Part shown: piece after piece, positions 45,706 to 58,254 of the stretch | How the letters are laid out: each line of letters starts with the position of its first letter | How positions within the stretch are numbered: position 1 is the first letter of the stretch | Origin: Linum tenue | Lineage: Eukaryota; Streptophyta; Magnoliopsida; Malpighiales; Linaceae | Direction: 5' to 3' | NCBI GenBank assembly: GCA_946122785.1 | Contig: CAMGYJ010000009.1 | Span: forward strand, 4,866,937-4,930,936 | Length of the DNA: 64,000 nt | Made by a program: the position numbers and the translations under genes | Notes under the pieces: model-generated | What the model saw: only the letters and a program-made list of their open reading frames with translations | Database searches by the model: none | Told to the model about the DNA's origin: nothing

Positions 45706-48700
45706 GTAGTATGTGTAGGTTAATTTGGGTTGGGGGTTGTTTTGTGGGATTTTGATTTTGTGGTGTCTGTAAATTCAATGCCGATTTCTCTAATTATGTA
45801 ACTTTGCTGTGTTTAGAGTTTCTACTTGTGGGTTTGCGTTCTTTGTGATTTGTAACTTATGATGATGACGATGATGATTGTGATTGTGAATCAATTGTTC
45901 AAATGTGTAGCCTTTTCCGTAGAGCATTCATTTCTTTCTAATGATGGCTAGAGCCTAGAATTATATCATACTTCAAACTTTTCTACTGTCTGTTCATGGA
46001 ACTCATATATGGCTGGTTCTCCTCAACTGTTTTGGTTTGGCAGTCATTCATGTTATTGCTGCTCTCAGCTTGACACTGTCACAGTGTATGAGTGGAGCGA
46101 GTAGTAATATCAACAACCACGCATTCTCATCTGCTGTTTCCACAAAGCCGGTAAATAGTCAGAGAATATAGAAGCATCATTCGATCTGGGTATTCCTAGA
46201 AACAACAGAGTTCTTATTTGCTGAACTGAACTGGTTCCCTGCTTCAAAGGAGTGACAGCAAATGGAACTCTCCAGTTTGATTAATCATTCAAGAAAACCA
46301 AACCGAACTTCCGGACTCAACAAAATGGAACTCTCCAGCTTTCACAGGGAGAGTGACCTGAAGTAGACAGACAGTGAGTCAGTGAGGCTGCACCTCATCA
46401 AACAAACAGCAAACAGGAATCATACCACAAACATATGGACAACTTGAACTAAAAACTGGTTTTTTGCACTCGACTGGTTTTAGTCCTCCAAATAACATGC
46501 GAATTTGCACGTTTATAGTCGATTTATAACCATGCTGTCCGTTTGGAAGGTATCACTCGGTACAATCCCAGCTCTTCTTTCCTGACAAAGACCAAGACCG
46601 TTTTCTTACTTCTTAGTCTTTCACAATGTAATTTAGGACACTCAACATCTCTTACTTGGTGCTCACTGATACATGCTCATCCCAGCTCCAGCTTGGTGCC
46701 AAAGAGCACAAATCTGGCTCTCACCCTCCTCCAACCATTGGGGCTAACGAGACAAAGATTTCAATTTTGGCCAATTGAGTGCCCAGTCTAGCACGAAAAC
46801 AGACAAACAAAGCTAGACCGGCGGCCCCACCCAGAGATGTACTGACGACGTGCCGGAGGAGGATCATGTCGTCTGCCAAAGCTCAGTTGAATGGAGGCGA
46901 GTGGAGTCGTATTTGCTTCTAAAGGAGGGATGATTGCACATACCAAAGTCGGTTTTAATTCTCGGCGAAAGGTCATCCAGCACCAATGTGTATCGTGAAG
47001 TGTGGGACTAGGGTATCAGAAGCGACACCAATGAGAGGAGAGAACCTTGTTGATGGGGTTAGTACTCATTATCTCATATTAATAGTCATGCATCTCATTA
47101 TTTAACTATTCTATGAAGTTTACACTTATTAATGTACTTATGTTACGTATTTAGGTTGAACGAGAAAAAAATATTTTCAGAACGAACACTAAAAAGGATT
47201 TCAAGTTGATACGTTGTTGGGATATTCTTCAACATTGTCCAAAGTTTATGCAACAATTTCAAGTCTCATAACACCAATTCCACCAATGGAAGGATATATA
47301 CTCATTTCCTACTTTGTTGATGGATGAGACTAGACACGACAAGTCTTCACAATCGATCATTAATGGATTAAATTGCGTCAAATTCCTCAAGGAAGAAATA
47401 TGTAGGTCCATCAAAGTTACCTACTATATATAATAAATGCCATGACATATGGTAGGAATAAACCTAACAAAAGTCAATCAGTTTTTATGTAGTCAAAATC
47501 AAGTGTTGATTCTTGGTTATATGTAGGCGTGTTTCTCTGAACTCACCTTACTATGCTTATTGTATCAATGTTCCTAAATATTAGTCAATTTGACACAAAT
47601 GAAGCTCGTATAAACTTGTATGTTGAATACAATGCACATCTAGAAGCATCCATATTGCAAACCCTGACATATGAAATTGTAATGCTAACTCTCGCACATG
47701 CCTCGCTAAAGCATGGAACCCACGATCATTATATTGAGGAGAAGGCGGCCAAATATGAGTATAGTGAGAGGAAATATCCATCGTGGATTCTCTTGAACAC
47801 GACTATGTGTAAACAGAATCAGAGTAAGTAAAAAAAAAAAACTCTAGAGGAGCTAGCTTAGCAACGCCTCTCCCTCCTGTTTCTTTCACCAACCAATAGT
47901 TCTTTTTCTAAATCAACATAGAACACATCCCTCATCACTTAAGTAAGTGGTTCTGAGAGAATCATTTTTAAACATTCATAAAAATTACAAAAATAATTGA
48001 CCAGCGATGCGTCAAATACACGTTGGACCATCATCGGAGACGTGTCTTCGATGCGTCCGTCCGTCGATGGCGACGTGTATTTGGTGCATCACAAACGAAG
48101 GTCGAGCGTGCTTAATTACGCGTCACCGTCGACGGTCGGATGCATTGATTACACATTGTCAGCGATGGTCCAACGCGTAGTCGGTGAGAATGTCGGCAGA
48201 GGTAATGATGGTTACGACGACCAGAGATGGTGGTCATTGAATATATGTTTGGAAGTGAAAGTTTCAGAAAAAAGACTTATTTTTGTGAAGAGTCTTACAC
48301 TATGTTTGAGAAGAAGGGTAAATGGCAGGGGTAAACATAGTTTCCAATACTTTTGCACCCGTTTGGATAATTGGGAACAGTATGGGGTGACAAATGGAGG
48401 TGCAAATTTACTATTTCGGCTTACTCTCTAAATTAGGCTCCAAAGGAAGGAAAGGGAGAGGTGGGAGGAAGGAAATTATAGATTTTTATTATTTTATTTT
48501 TTCTAATTATTTTATAGGTATATAATATTATGAATATTATCAATTTTTTATATTTATCATTAATATAGATGTTGTCCAGGCTTGAGTGTTTGACTCTATG
48601 AGCAAGTTTGTCAATGTTCGTCTAGTAAAATCAATATCTTTTGATTGACTCGAATTCGCAATTAAAAATTAGAAATAGAAAGTGTTTGTGGAAAAATTAG

Positions 48701-49235
48701 AGATGAATTGTTTGGTTGACTCAGTTTACTTGACCAAATAATTAAAATTTACAGATTTGAACGTGTTTAACTAAAGTTGACCATATCCAATTTAAAGTTA
48801 AATTAGGTATATGAACCCTATCTGATGACTAGTTACGAGTTGAACTTCGAGCTTTGAGGTTTCTCGACCAATGATTATTACAGTTATTATAATAAATTTT
48901 TATTTGGTCATTACTATATAAATAATAATAATTACTTAAGTATCTATATTAATACTTATTATTATTACTATATATGATTTTTAATTTTTTAATTTTGTGA
49001 TAATATTTTATAAATTTGATAAATCTATTTTATAATAACATGATTTATTTATTTTTCACTTTATTTGCATATCCTACTTTGCATCCAACCAACAATTTCC
49101 CCCTCTACTTACACCTTCCACCAATTTAAACCCCTGCAATTTACCCATTAACTTGCGTCCCTTGTTGCCAAATATAATGTTAGTGTTTCACAACAAAAAA
49201 AATATAATGTTAGTGTACTTTTTAACGGTTTTAGG
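45706..49235. other. Gene-poor AT-rich region
   Basis: After the lectin gene's 3' UTR (to about 45920, with a GATGATGACGATGATGAT run), I see no supportable gene in 3.3 kb. Open frames up to 144 codons (47997-48431) have no recognisable motif. The stretch 48480-49080 is extremely AT-rich and may be degraded repeat. Confidence 0.5.
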
Positions 49236-49942
49236 TAGGGCTGGGCATGCGGGCGGATCATCCGCGGGTTTGGGCCGACCCACCCGCATTTGACCCGATT
49301 TTCGTTAAGTGAGTGGGTCTGTGGGTGGGTGACGGGTTGCTCTGGGAGCCATCCGCCGGGTGGTGGGTAGGTTGTGGGTGGGTGCGCGGGTGACCCGCTC
49401 AACCCAACAGCCAAAAGATCAAAGTCGTTGGCGCTAGAGAGGGGAGAGTGGAGACGTTAGACATAAATTAGGACTGCTCCTGGAGTTTGAACCTCAAAGC
49501 CAACCTTCCAAATAGCGATCCCTTCTTCTTCCCTTTATTTTTTCCTCTAATTCTTGTGCCTAGATCACTGCTCTTTCCTTTGTGGAATTATTTTCCTTAG
49601 TTTCTTGCACCTGGTAATCATCTTAATCTGTAGAAAACTCTTTCATAATAGAATTTCTATCCAATTTAAGAACTAATTCGACATTTTTTGCCGCCCTATT
49701 TCATCTTCTTGTTTTCCCCGAGAACTCTCTTCACCTATTATCATGTCAAGTTGACTCCTTTATATTGTATACATTGTGATGTGGGTAAACCCACAAACCC
49801 ACTCGCATCATCCACCATCCGCCCGACCCAACTCGAGACTAAATGCGGGTGGGTGGTGGGTTAAAAATTAGCAATCCGTTTAAGCGCGGGTGGGTGCATT
49901 TTATGGTCAAAATCCACCTGACCCACCCAATGCCCACCCCTA
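49236..49942. mobile_element. Non-autonomous hAT element 1
   Basis: The 707-bp element starts TAGGGCTGGGCATGCGGGCG and ends CAATGCCCACCCCTA. The terminal inverted repeats are TAGGGCTGGGCAT and TAGGGGTGGGCAT. Flanks GTTTTAGG (49228-49235) and ATTTTAGG (49943-49950) form a 7-of-8 target duplication. Subterminal regions carry many GGGTGGGT/ACCCACCC repeats on both arms. It has no transposase. Confidence 0.85.
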
Positions 49943-50506
49943 ATTTTAGGACTACAATTAAGCCATATTTAGGACTACTAATAAGTAATATCATATTCCT
50001 ATTTTAAGGGTAATATATGGACTAATATACCTTGACAAGAATAAAGGGGACAACAACAAGTTTTGAATGCTTAAAACCTTCTAATATTCCACTATTTATT
50101 ATTTTTGGATGGGTGAATACAATTTACTAGCCAAACTTTTCAAATGATTAACCAAACCTAATACAAAATATTAACCAAACCTTTTGTAATGAATTAAAAT
50201 ATTAGGCATTTGTATGTTATTGTTTATAATTCTGTAACTTTTTTCGTACTTAAAATAATAAAATTTTAGAATATTGACAACCACGTGTCTCTTAAAAGTC
50301 AGTATTATGTTGCCAAATCAATATTTCTAACAAAATTGCTAAAAAACCATCTGTTTACTACTTAAAAGTTTGCCTAATAATTTAAAAAAAATTAGAATGT
50401 TTGATTAATAAATTATATTTACTTTTATTATTTGATCTTCGTTTTTTTTGTTTTGATTTATTATTTGATCTTCAACTCTTCTGTAAGCTGGAAGGACTTT
50501 GACATC
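49943..50506. other. AT-rich intergenic upstream of RPL35A
   Basis: No gene recognised. Regulatory motifs of RPL35A start at 50507. Confidence 0.4.
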
Positions 50507-50562
50507 TGGGCCAAATATTTAAGAAAATATATGGGCTGCAGAGGAACTTATCGAGCTGGGCC
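50507..50562 (+). promoter_or_regulatory. Three site II (TGGGCY) motifs of RPL35A
   Basis: TGGGCC (50507-50512), TGGGCT (50532-50537) and TGGGCC (50557-50562) are spaced 25 bp apart and lie 120-180 bp before the start codon. Site II elements bind TCP factors and are typical of plant ribosomal protein promoters. I see no telo box (AAACCCTAA) nearby. Confidence 0.55.
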
Positions 50563-50683
50563 TTCTGTAGCTCACTAGCCCGTTTACTCGGCTGACCTAG
50601 ATATATAACCAGCAGCAGCTGCTAAGGTTGTCGCCGTCCACAAACAGCTGCAGGACTGCAGGAGCTTCAATCCAAGGACGAAA

Positions 50684-51367
50684 ATGGTGAAGGGACGTCA
50701 GGGAGAGCGCGTCAGGTACGGGAATCGTTCTACAAATCATCATTTGATCGTCTTTCTTTTTGGGTTTTCCATATTTTAAACACTCATTCTACTGTAATTG
50801 CCAGCTTCGGCAAGCAGTCTCTCTTTGGCCCATTTTGATCGTGTTTCTGTTTTCTTTTTACGCAGACTCTATGTTCGAGGAACCGTTCTAGGTTACAAGA
50901 GGTAACAGAATGTTCCGGTCACCGCCGGTGTTCTGAAACTTGTGTGATTTACTGTACTGACGGATGGAATGTTGTTTGGGGGGTAATTCCATTTCCAGGT
51001 CGAAGTCGAACCAGTACCCGAGCACGTCTCTGATTCAGATCGAGGGAGTGAACACCAAGGAAGAGGTGAACTGGTACCAGGGCAAGCGCTTGGCGTATGT
51101 CTACAAGGCTAAGGTCAAGACCTACGGGAGCCACTACCGTTGCATTTGGGGCAAAGTCTCTAGGCCTCACGGCAACAGTGGCGTTGTCCGAGCTAAGTTC
51201 AAGTCCAACCTGCCTCCCAAGTCCATGGTCAGCTGCCTGGTTTTTCTGCTTCCCTTTGCAAAAGTATGTGTTCTGTTTTTTTCCATTCATGACACTAAAA
51301 CTGTGTGCTTTGTTGAACTTTACAGGGCGACAAGGTCAGGGTCTTCATGTATCCAAGCAACATCTAA
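50684..51367 (+). CDS. RPL35A: 60S ribosomal protein eL33 (RPL35A)
   Basis: Four exons (50684-50715, 50866-50901, 50999-51227, 51326-51367) join to 339 nt, or 112 aa, the normal plant length. The sequence reads [20 protein letters not shown], then [58 protein letters not shown], and ends [11 protein letters not shown]. It is a structural component of the large cytosolic ribosomal subunit. The first two exons are only 32 and 36 nt and were recovered by splice sites and family identity. Confidence 0.96.
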
Positions 51368-52331
51368 GCCTCTTAAAGGTAAACAATCTTGTTCGCGTTA
51401 ACCTTTCCGTTGAATGGTCTGGGAACTGTTTCTCTGTAATGCAACATTTTGAGCTGAATGGAGTAGGTTGATATTTAGATTTGATTGCAGAAGCTTGTTT
51501 TGATTGATGACTGAGTTGAGTGGAGAATTTGTTGTGTGTTTTTAACTGTTAGGTTACAGTCTTGATTCATTCCATTTGGGATCACAATGTGTTGGTTCTA
51601 GGTGAATGTGCTCCAGGAATGAATATTGACTGGACATGGTTAGGGTAGAAATGAATGTGGATTAGGTTCCATGTAAGATTTAGATTATATGCAGACGGGA
51701 TTCTCTATTCTTCAGATGGAACTACCTCTGTAGGGTTATTACTTACTATCCTCTACTGTAAATGCTCCTCTGGTGTGAACTTCTGTCGCATTCTGCTATT
51801 GTGGCTGCTGTTAAGCAGCAAATTGTGATTGGTCTTTTATTTATTTGTATTTGTATATCAGTTTAGCTTCCTGTTTCTTTTCTAGTATGTAGTTGTGCTC
51901 TGGCCTCTAAATTGTATCTCTCTCATTTCTTAGTGCTCCAGGTGATGCATCGTCGAAGCTGATCAATATGGGATCCATCTTGCATGGAGCTGAGTTCTAT
52001 AGATTTTGGATGTGGGAATGATACTAGTTAGCTTTGTTTTATTTCTTTCAATGAGTATGTGCTGATTTTGGTACCTTAGTGTTACAGTTATCAGATTGTG
52101 TTGGGCATCTCTAGATTCTGGGTTCTCTATTCAAATTTTCAATTTTACGAATTCTCTAGTGCTATCTAGTTTTGTTTCTACATCGTAAACGTTGGCCTTA
52201 ATTGTTATAAGTATTCCTAAATTTAATGAGTAGGGCTAATGTTACTAGAAATACTAATCTTTAGCAAGATTGTCATTTTATACGTAGGTCCGTGTTATTT
52301 ATGTTACCTGAACCTTCAGTTGATTGTTAAG
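51368..52331. other. RPL35A 3' region and intergenic
   Basis: The 3' UTR, perhaps with a further intron (a splice-like ...TTCTTAG near 51930), extends to about 52060. No other gene is recognised. Confidence 0.4.
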
Positions 52332-52640
52332 AGTTAATTGTGTTAGTGTTGTGGTATATGATTCACAACTGGTTTTTGATATGGTATCACCGTATCAGAG
52401 CCTTCTTTGACCGAGAGGTCTTGTGTTTGATTCCCGGTGACCCCATTTGTTAAGCTCATGGTATTCTAGTCTTCATACATGTGTAAACTCCAAGTCCTTG
52501 TGAGTGACTTTCGTTTGAGGTGACTTCCATTTGTTAAGCACATGGTATTCTTGTCTTCATACCTGTGTAAACTCCAAACCCTTGTGAGTGACTTTCGTTT
52601 GAGGGGGAATGTTAGTGTTGTGGTATATGATCAACGATTG
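52332..52640 (+). mobile_element. Small LTR-type (TRIM-like) remnant
   Basis: A short repeat TGTTAGTGTTGTGGTATATG occurs at about 52338 and again at about 52609. The first copy is followed by a primer-binding-like TGGTATCACCGTATCAGAGC. The second is preceded by a polypurine tract (GAGGGGGAA). The ~200-bp interior is non-coding and consists mainly of two ~83-bp tandem units (CATTTGTTAAGCWCATGGTA ... GTGACTTTCGTTTGAGG). This is the layout of a non-autonomous LTR element whose LTRs are largely eroded. Confidence 0.6.
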
Positions 52641-52869
52641 AACCTCTCCCAACAACTCGAGTTATTGGGACCAACTGATTCTTGACAAATTGTTGGGTTA
52701 ATAGTTGACCCAACAATGATCAACCATGTGTTTTTTGTGCCATGTAAGAAAGTATATTTAAAGTTTAAATAAATTTTTAATAATTAAATAAGAATTTATA
52801 TTTACAATTGAAGTATGTTTGTCTAGCTTTCCCTTTGTAACATTTTTTTTAAAGAAAAACAGAGCGTTT

Positions 52870-54280
52870 AAAGGGCACCCCAACTTTTATTCAATAACAA
52901 AATGAATCGGTTGAACTCAATAATGTCATGGTATAACCAATAAGAAAAGTCCAATCTATTGGTGTAACAATATGGGTACCAATGGAAAGAGAGTGGCATA
53001 GGTTCACTAGGTAATTGACGACAACATTGGCTTCCTTGTATACATGAGTAATATGAACTTGTCAATCTCGAGTAGCCACTGCTATGCCGCGATGCTAAAG
53101 ACTGGAGTAATAAAGATTATGAGGTGTAGTCGTCACTATGAGAGACTTAGCTATAGCAGAATTAATATGTAGAATCACCATCCTAACTCGTGCCTCCCAA
53201 GTAAGTTAAAGCTCATGACAATCCTTATTAACTCTGCACTGGTGATTAAACCACCACCAAGGTTCATTGCAAAGGCTGTACTGAAGTGGTCGACGTCTCC
53301 CCTCATGACTCTGCTTGCCACTGTGCAGAAGGAGGGTGAATAACTAAGCCGTCTGTGTTCAAGCAAGTCCAGTATGGTTGCGGTTGTTGCGAGCTTATGA
53401 GTCTCGGTTGTCGGAGTCTCCCCGCTCCAATAATGTGATTCTCCTTCTCTAAGGCGTTGAAAATTTGTTGCCTTAGTTGTACAACACTAACTTCGATTTG
53501 TGCATTGGACTTTAACGCACACTAGAAACATAAGTTATTCTGGTTCTTCCACAACAAGCAACATAGTAGTAAAGAGTGTACTGTCGATGTTCATGCTACG
53601 ACCCGTGGTGTAGTGAAGTAGCCATCCCTCAAGATCCTGCTCGAAAAATCAGTATCTGGTTCATTTGGCACCAACTCCGCGCATGTTGCTCGAGAAAACG
53701 GACAGTCTCAGAGAACATGGGTTGTCATTTTAGGTTCTTCGCCACAAATCTTGCAGTTGTTGTCCGTATTGAGGTACCTCTAGTTCGTTCCGCATTGGTG
53801 AGCAGCTGTTGGTGGGTGGGAAGCCAAAGGAAGGTCTACATGCGTTGAAGCAACGATAACCTCCAAATGGAACTCCATCTTCAGTGTCGATGTGTTGCGG
53901 TTGTCTCCTTTTCGCCAGTGAGCTTGTAAGTTGTCCTGAACAAGAATTTCCCATCCGCTGAGAGTCTCAAACTGTGTGCATCCTCCTCCAATTCCATCAG
54001 TATAGGGTGGAGAAAGACGAGTGAAGCAAGATCATAAGGTAAGAAATGGTTAATATACTCGTGGTTCCACTTATCCTTGATGACAAAGTCTACCACAGAA
54101 GATCCATAGCTTCTTATGGAATGGTTACTGAATAGGCGTAAAGTGGCTTGCTATCGTGCAACCATCGACCGCTCCAAAATGGAGCGCTACTTTCGTTCCT
54201 GACGCTCTAGACCTTAGCCTCCTGAATTTTGTGCCAAATGTGGAGACCATCGCCACAAATTAGATAGCCTGGTAGAGGGG
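52870..54280 (-). pseudogene. LINE C-terminal fragment (minus strand)
   Basis: On the minus strand, 54096-53730 reads as the zinc-knuckle (zf-RVT) region (LSADGKFLFRTTYKLTGEK, TFLWLPTHQQLLTNAERTRG). 53366-52870 reads as RNase H (AFAMNLGGGLITSAELI, HITHVYKEANVVVNYLVNLC). Stops are frequent. It lies head-to-head with the plus-strand LINE that begins at about 54300. Confidence 0.7.
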
Positions 54281-54299
54281 GCAAATCTCGTCGATAAAG

Positions 54300-57200
54300 T
54301 TACTAGTTTGGAGTACTAGAGGGTTTAAGGCCACTAAGAAAAATAAAGCAATACAAAAATTAGTACATAAGCATAATGTAGAAATAGTAGCTATACTAGA
54401 GCCTAGAGTCCAAGTTGTTGAGTATGAGAAAATTATTCAGGAGGGGATCTCAGATTAGGAGGCATAAGTTTCTAATAATACTAAAGGTTTGGGGAAGATA
54501 TTATAGTTGTTATGGAGAAATGATGTATGTCTTTGGATGCTTCATCAATAAGACAATTTTCTCTATGTTATGGTGGGTTCAGGTATTCTTTATTTTGCCA
54601 CTTTTGTGCATGCTTCCATTTTTTATGTTGAGAGGAGGAAAATGTATGAAGATATTTGTAGAATTAATGTCAAATTCGCACCCTAGATCATTGTTAGGGA
54701 CTTCAATGAGCTTTCTCATGCGATTGAAGCTTCTAATGATCCAGTGGTGGACTTAAGTCTGTTGGATTTTTGAAAATAACAGGTTGAATTAGAGGTAATG
54801 AACCTAAAGCTTCGGTTCCATGGTTAACTTGGACGAATAAGCAAGAGGGTGATCTCGTTTCTCGAAGATTGGATAGGCAATTATTAACCTAAATGGTTAG
54901 AAAGCTAGCCTGCTAGAACTATAAATCTGTTGGAGCTGGGTATTTTATACCATTGTCCTATTTTGATTGATTCTCATATTACCCCTCCCTAAACCTTTTA
55001 AGTTTTGAAGTTTTGGATTAATAATCTGAAGTTATATGAAAGCTTAGTAGATAATGTTGTTCTAATATTGGAGCAGTGGTACAAGTTAAATCACGTGAAG
55101 GGTTAAAGGCTGAACGACAAGCTCTATGTATGCTTTCTGGTGCAACTTTTGCAGGCGAGAAGAAATTTCTGAGGAATTCGTTGTATTACAACATGCTAAG
55201 AAATCATTCTTTAGGAATTCGTTGTATTACAACATGCTAATTCTTCTTTCTTCCAACGTTCAACTAAAATACCGCATAAAAGGAATACGATTCGCTCTTT
55301 GCTGAACAATGAGGGAGTTTGGGTTAACATATACATATAAGATGTGTGAGGTTGTTGTTGCATTATACCATAACCTGTTGGGGTCTTGGGGAATAGGGGT
55401 GGGCAACGGGACGGGACGGGATACCCGTCCCGTTTTATACGGGTACCCAGTCCCATTTGGAGACCAAAGTCCATCCCATATCCCAAACCCATATGGGAAA
55501 CAGGTACCCATTACCCGTACGGGACGGATAACGGGTACCCATACTACCCATAAATACCCAAAGTTTAAACCACTAAAATTTTAACAAAAGTTTAAACTTA
55601 ACTTGTATTTGCTTAACAATCACAAGACACAAAATACATCCCAATCACAAATACTTGGTTTGCAAATTACACATTCATGAACAATCACAACACAGAGAAA
55701 TAAATCATTCCAAGTATCAAATTATAAAAAATAAAAAAATTCATCAAACATGTCAGTGAAAGAGTGAAAGGGTAAGGGCCCAAATGGAATTGAAATTGAA
55801 AGGGTAAGGGCCGAAATGGCCAATGAGTTTTGAATTGGGTTGGTCTGAATTAAATTTCTGCATTTGTATTGAATGGGTATAACGGGTACCCATATTACCC
55901 AAACGGGTATTCGCGGGTAACCCGCGGGTACCCATATTAGGAATGTTCAATCCCAAGTCCCATCCGTTTATAATATTATGGGTAATATGGGTACCCATAA
56001 CCCTTAAAAAACGGGACGGGTACGGGTATACCCAAATACCCGTTTCCCGTTGCCCACTCCTATTGGGGAAGCTAGGTAGAGTTTGTTCCGAAGATGTGTC
56101 TTTTAATGATAGTTTGTTAACTAAGAGACTCACCCCTGTTCGGTCATACTTAGATGTATTTTTTAAGGTTAGTATTCTTCGTGGGGTAAACTTTACACTT
56201 CTAGCTCTTGTTCCTAAGGTGAAAATTTCTAAGAATATGAGAATTTTTGGCCTATTTCTTATTGCAATACATTATATAAATGTATGGCAAAGATACTATC
56301 ACTTAGGGTTAGAGAATTTCTGCCATATGTGATAAGTAAGAATCAAACAATTATCGTCAAGGGGCGAGGTGATGGGAAAGAACATTGTGTTGGAACATGA
56401 ATTGGTGTAGAAGTATGGTTGGAAGAATGTTTCACCTAGCTGTGTTCTTAAAATCGATTTAATGAACGCATTAAACTCAGTTTATAGAGGCTTTTTGTTT
56501 AAGGTTCTAATTGCCATGGAATTTCCCACTTTATTTGTTATATGGTTGGAAATGTGTGGTACCGATGTTATATTTAGTATTGGGTTAAATGGAGGCCAAT
56601 ACGATATTTCTTGGGAAGGAAAGGGCTTGAGCAATTTGATCCTTTTTCACCTTACCTATTTGCCATATCTATGATTTTTTTTCCAAATATGATAAATTTG
56701 GTTGTCTACCTTGAGAATCTTCCATTTCACCCTATGTGCAAAAGGATCGGCTTACCCACCTTTGTTTTGCAAAAGATTTACTTGTCTTTACTCAGGGTTC
56801 CAACTTCCAACTATGGGATTCAGAGAGTTCTTGTTCAATTTGGGACATTCTCACACCTTACCTCAAATCCGACGCAGTGTGAAATCTTTTGTGGAGGACT
56901 TCCAGAGCAGTGACATTAGAGTCTAGCTCTAAGAGCTGGCTATATATTAGGTAAGCTTCATGTGTGTTATTTGGATGTGCCTCAGATAGCTCAGAAGCTT
57001 ACTGTAAAAGCTTGTAGGCCAATGATTGATAAGTTGACAACCAAGGTTCATGGTTGGAGAGCTCGTGTGTTGAGATACTCTCGTCGTTTGGAATTAATTA
57101 TGCCCATCCTTTTCAATTTTACACAATCATGGATGGTTGTCTTTATATTTCTTAATAAAATGATTTGGGATATTGAAAGATTATGTAGAAAGTTTATGTG

Positions 57201-57950
57201 GGATTAGTTGAAGGGCAAATGAAGAAAGCAATTGTGAAGGTTGACTAGGTGTGAGAGAATTGTGTTCTTGGAACTCTGTTTGCATTGTTCGTCGGGCAAT
57301 ACTGCTTGACTAAGGGTCGTTGTGAATTTCATAGATTAACAAATATCGTCTGAATAATAGGAATTTATGAATTTAGAAAGGCAAATGTGATTCCTAGCTT
57401 TGTCAAAAGATCATGAAGCTGAGGGATAGAGTTCACAGTTCCTTTTTTGTTCCGGGAGTAGTAGTGAGGTGGAATTTTGTGTCTATGCTTTAGTTTTCTA
57501 TTAAACGAGTCTAGGAAGAGTTGAGATCCAGGATTTTAGAAGAATATTGGTCGAAGATTATCGAGAAAGACACCCCATCCCTAGAAACCAGTTCCTTTCT
57601 TGGATTGTGGCTCGAAATTATATACACATAGGAGACAAAATGATGCAACGAGGTTTTACATGATCTATTACATGTTATTTATGTGGAGAGGAGATTGAAA
57701 TAAAATCTAATTTATTTGCCTCTTGATGTGTTTACAAAAGGTTGTATGCGTCGGAGGTTTAGTGGGCAACACATAATTTCTTGAAGAATACTCCATTGGC
57801 TCTTAATGGATGACCAATCTGGACTTCACTTGTAGGTTGAGTTTGGAGAGAGTGTTGTAGGAGTAAGATGGCAGGTGAAGCTTTATCTGTTGAAGTTTTG
57901 TTGCCTCGACTCAAAAAATATGTTGTACTCAAGACTAGTGGCAACAAAAC
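54300..57950 (+). pseudogene. L1-type LINE pseudogene, interrupted by a hAT element
   Basis: In order on the plus strand: endonuclease domain (about 54300-55080; VEIVAILEPRV, DFNELSHAIEASNDPVV), spacer, then reverse transcriptase (about 56350-57210). RT landmarks are VLKIDLMNALNSVYRGFLFK, CKRIGLPTFV, SNYGIQRVLVQFGTFSH, TVKACRPMIDKLTTKVHGW and DIERLCRKFMWD. A zinc-knuckle-like CYLCGEEIEIKSNLFAS lies near 57680. Many stops and shifts are present, so it is inactive. The hAT element at 55394-56062 split it. It is the same family as 21190-21780. Confidence 0.8.
55394..56062. mobile_element. Non-autonomous hAT element 2, inside the LINE
   Basis: The 669-bp element has ends TAGGGGTGGGCAACGGG and TAGGAGTGGGCAACGGG (right end inverted). 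A perfect 8-bp target duplication, TTGGGGAA, lies at 55386-55393 and 56063-56070. Dense GGGTACCC/ACGGGTA repeats fill both subterminal regions, and there is no coding capacity. Confidence 0.92.
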
Positions 57951-58254
57951 TTCTCATTTCTGGGTGTGTGTTGAATGAGAATGGTACGCAGACAGTGTAG
58001 ATTCTACTATATAGATGGGTGTATAGTTTTGACAGTTGATTCCAGTATGGGTACAGTGTAAACACTTAGTTAACTAAGATTGTTGCTAGTGCACACAGTT
58101 TTTTGACGAAATGATACAACACCATTTCATAAAATAAAAATAAAAAAGAATTAGCAAAGCTCCACAAAAGCGCCCCTATTCATTAATCACTCAGCACCTT
58201 GGAGGACACAGCCAAATTGGAAAAGAAATGAAAAAGGAACTAAAATGGAAGGAA

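Noticed and set aside
47997..48431. 144-codon plus-strand frame with CGACGTGT-type repeats
   Set aside because: Composition is unusual (CpG-rich for this window) but no protein motif, splice context or repeat boundary could be found.
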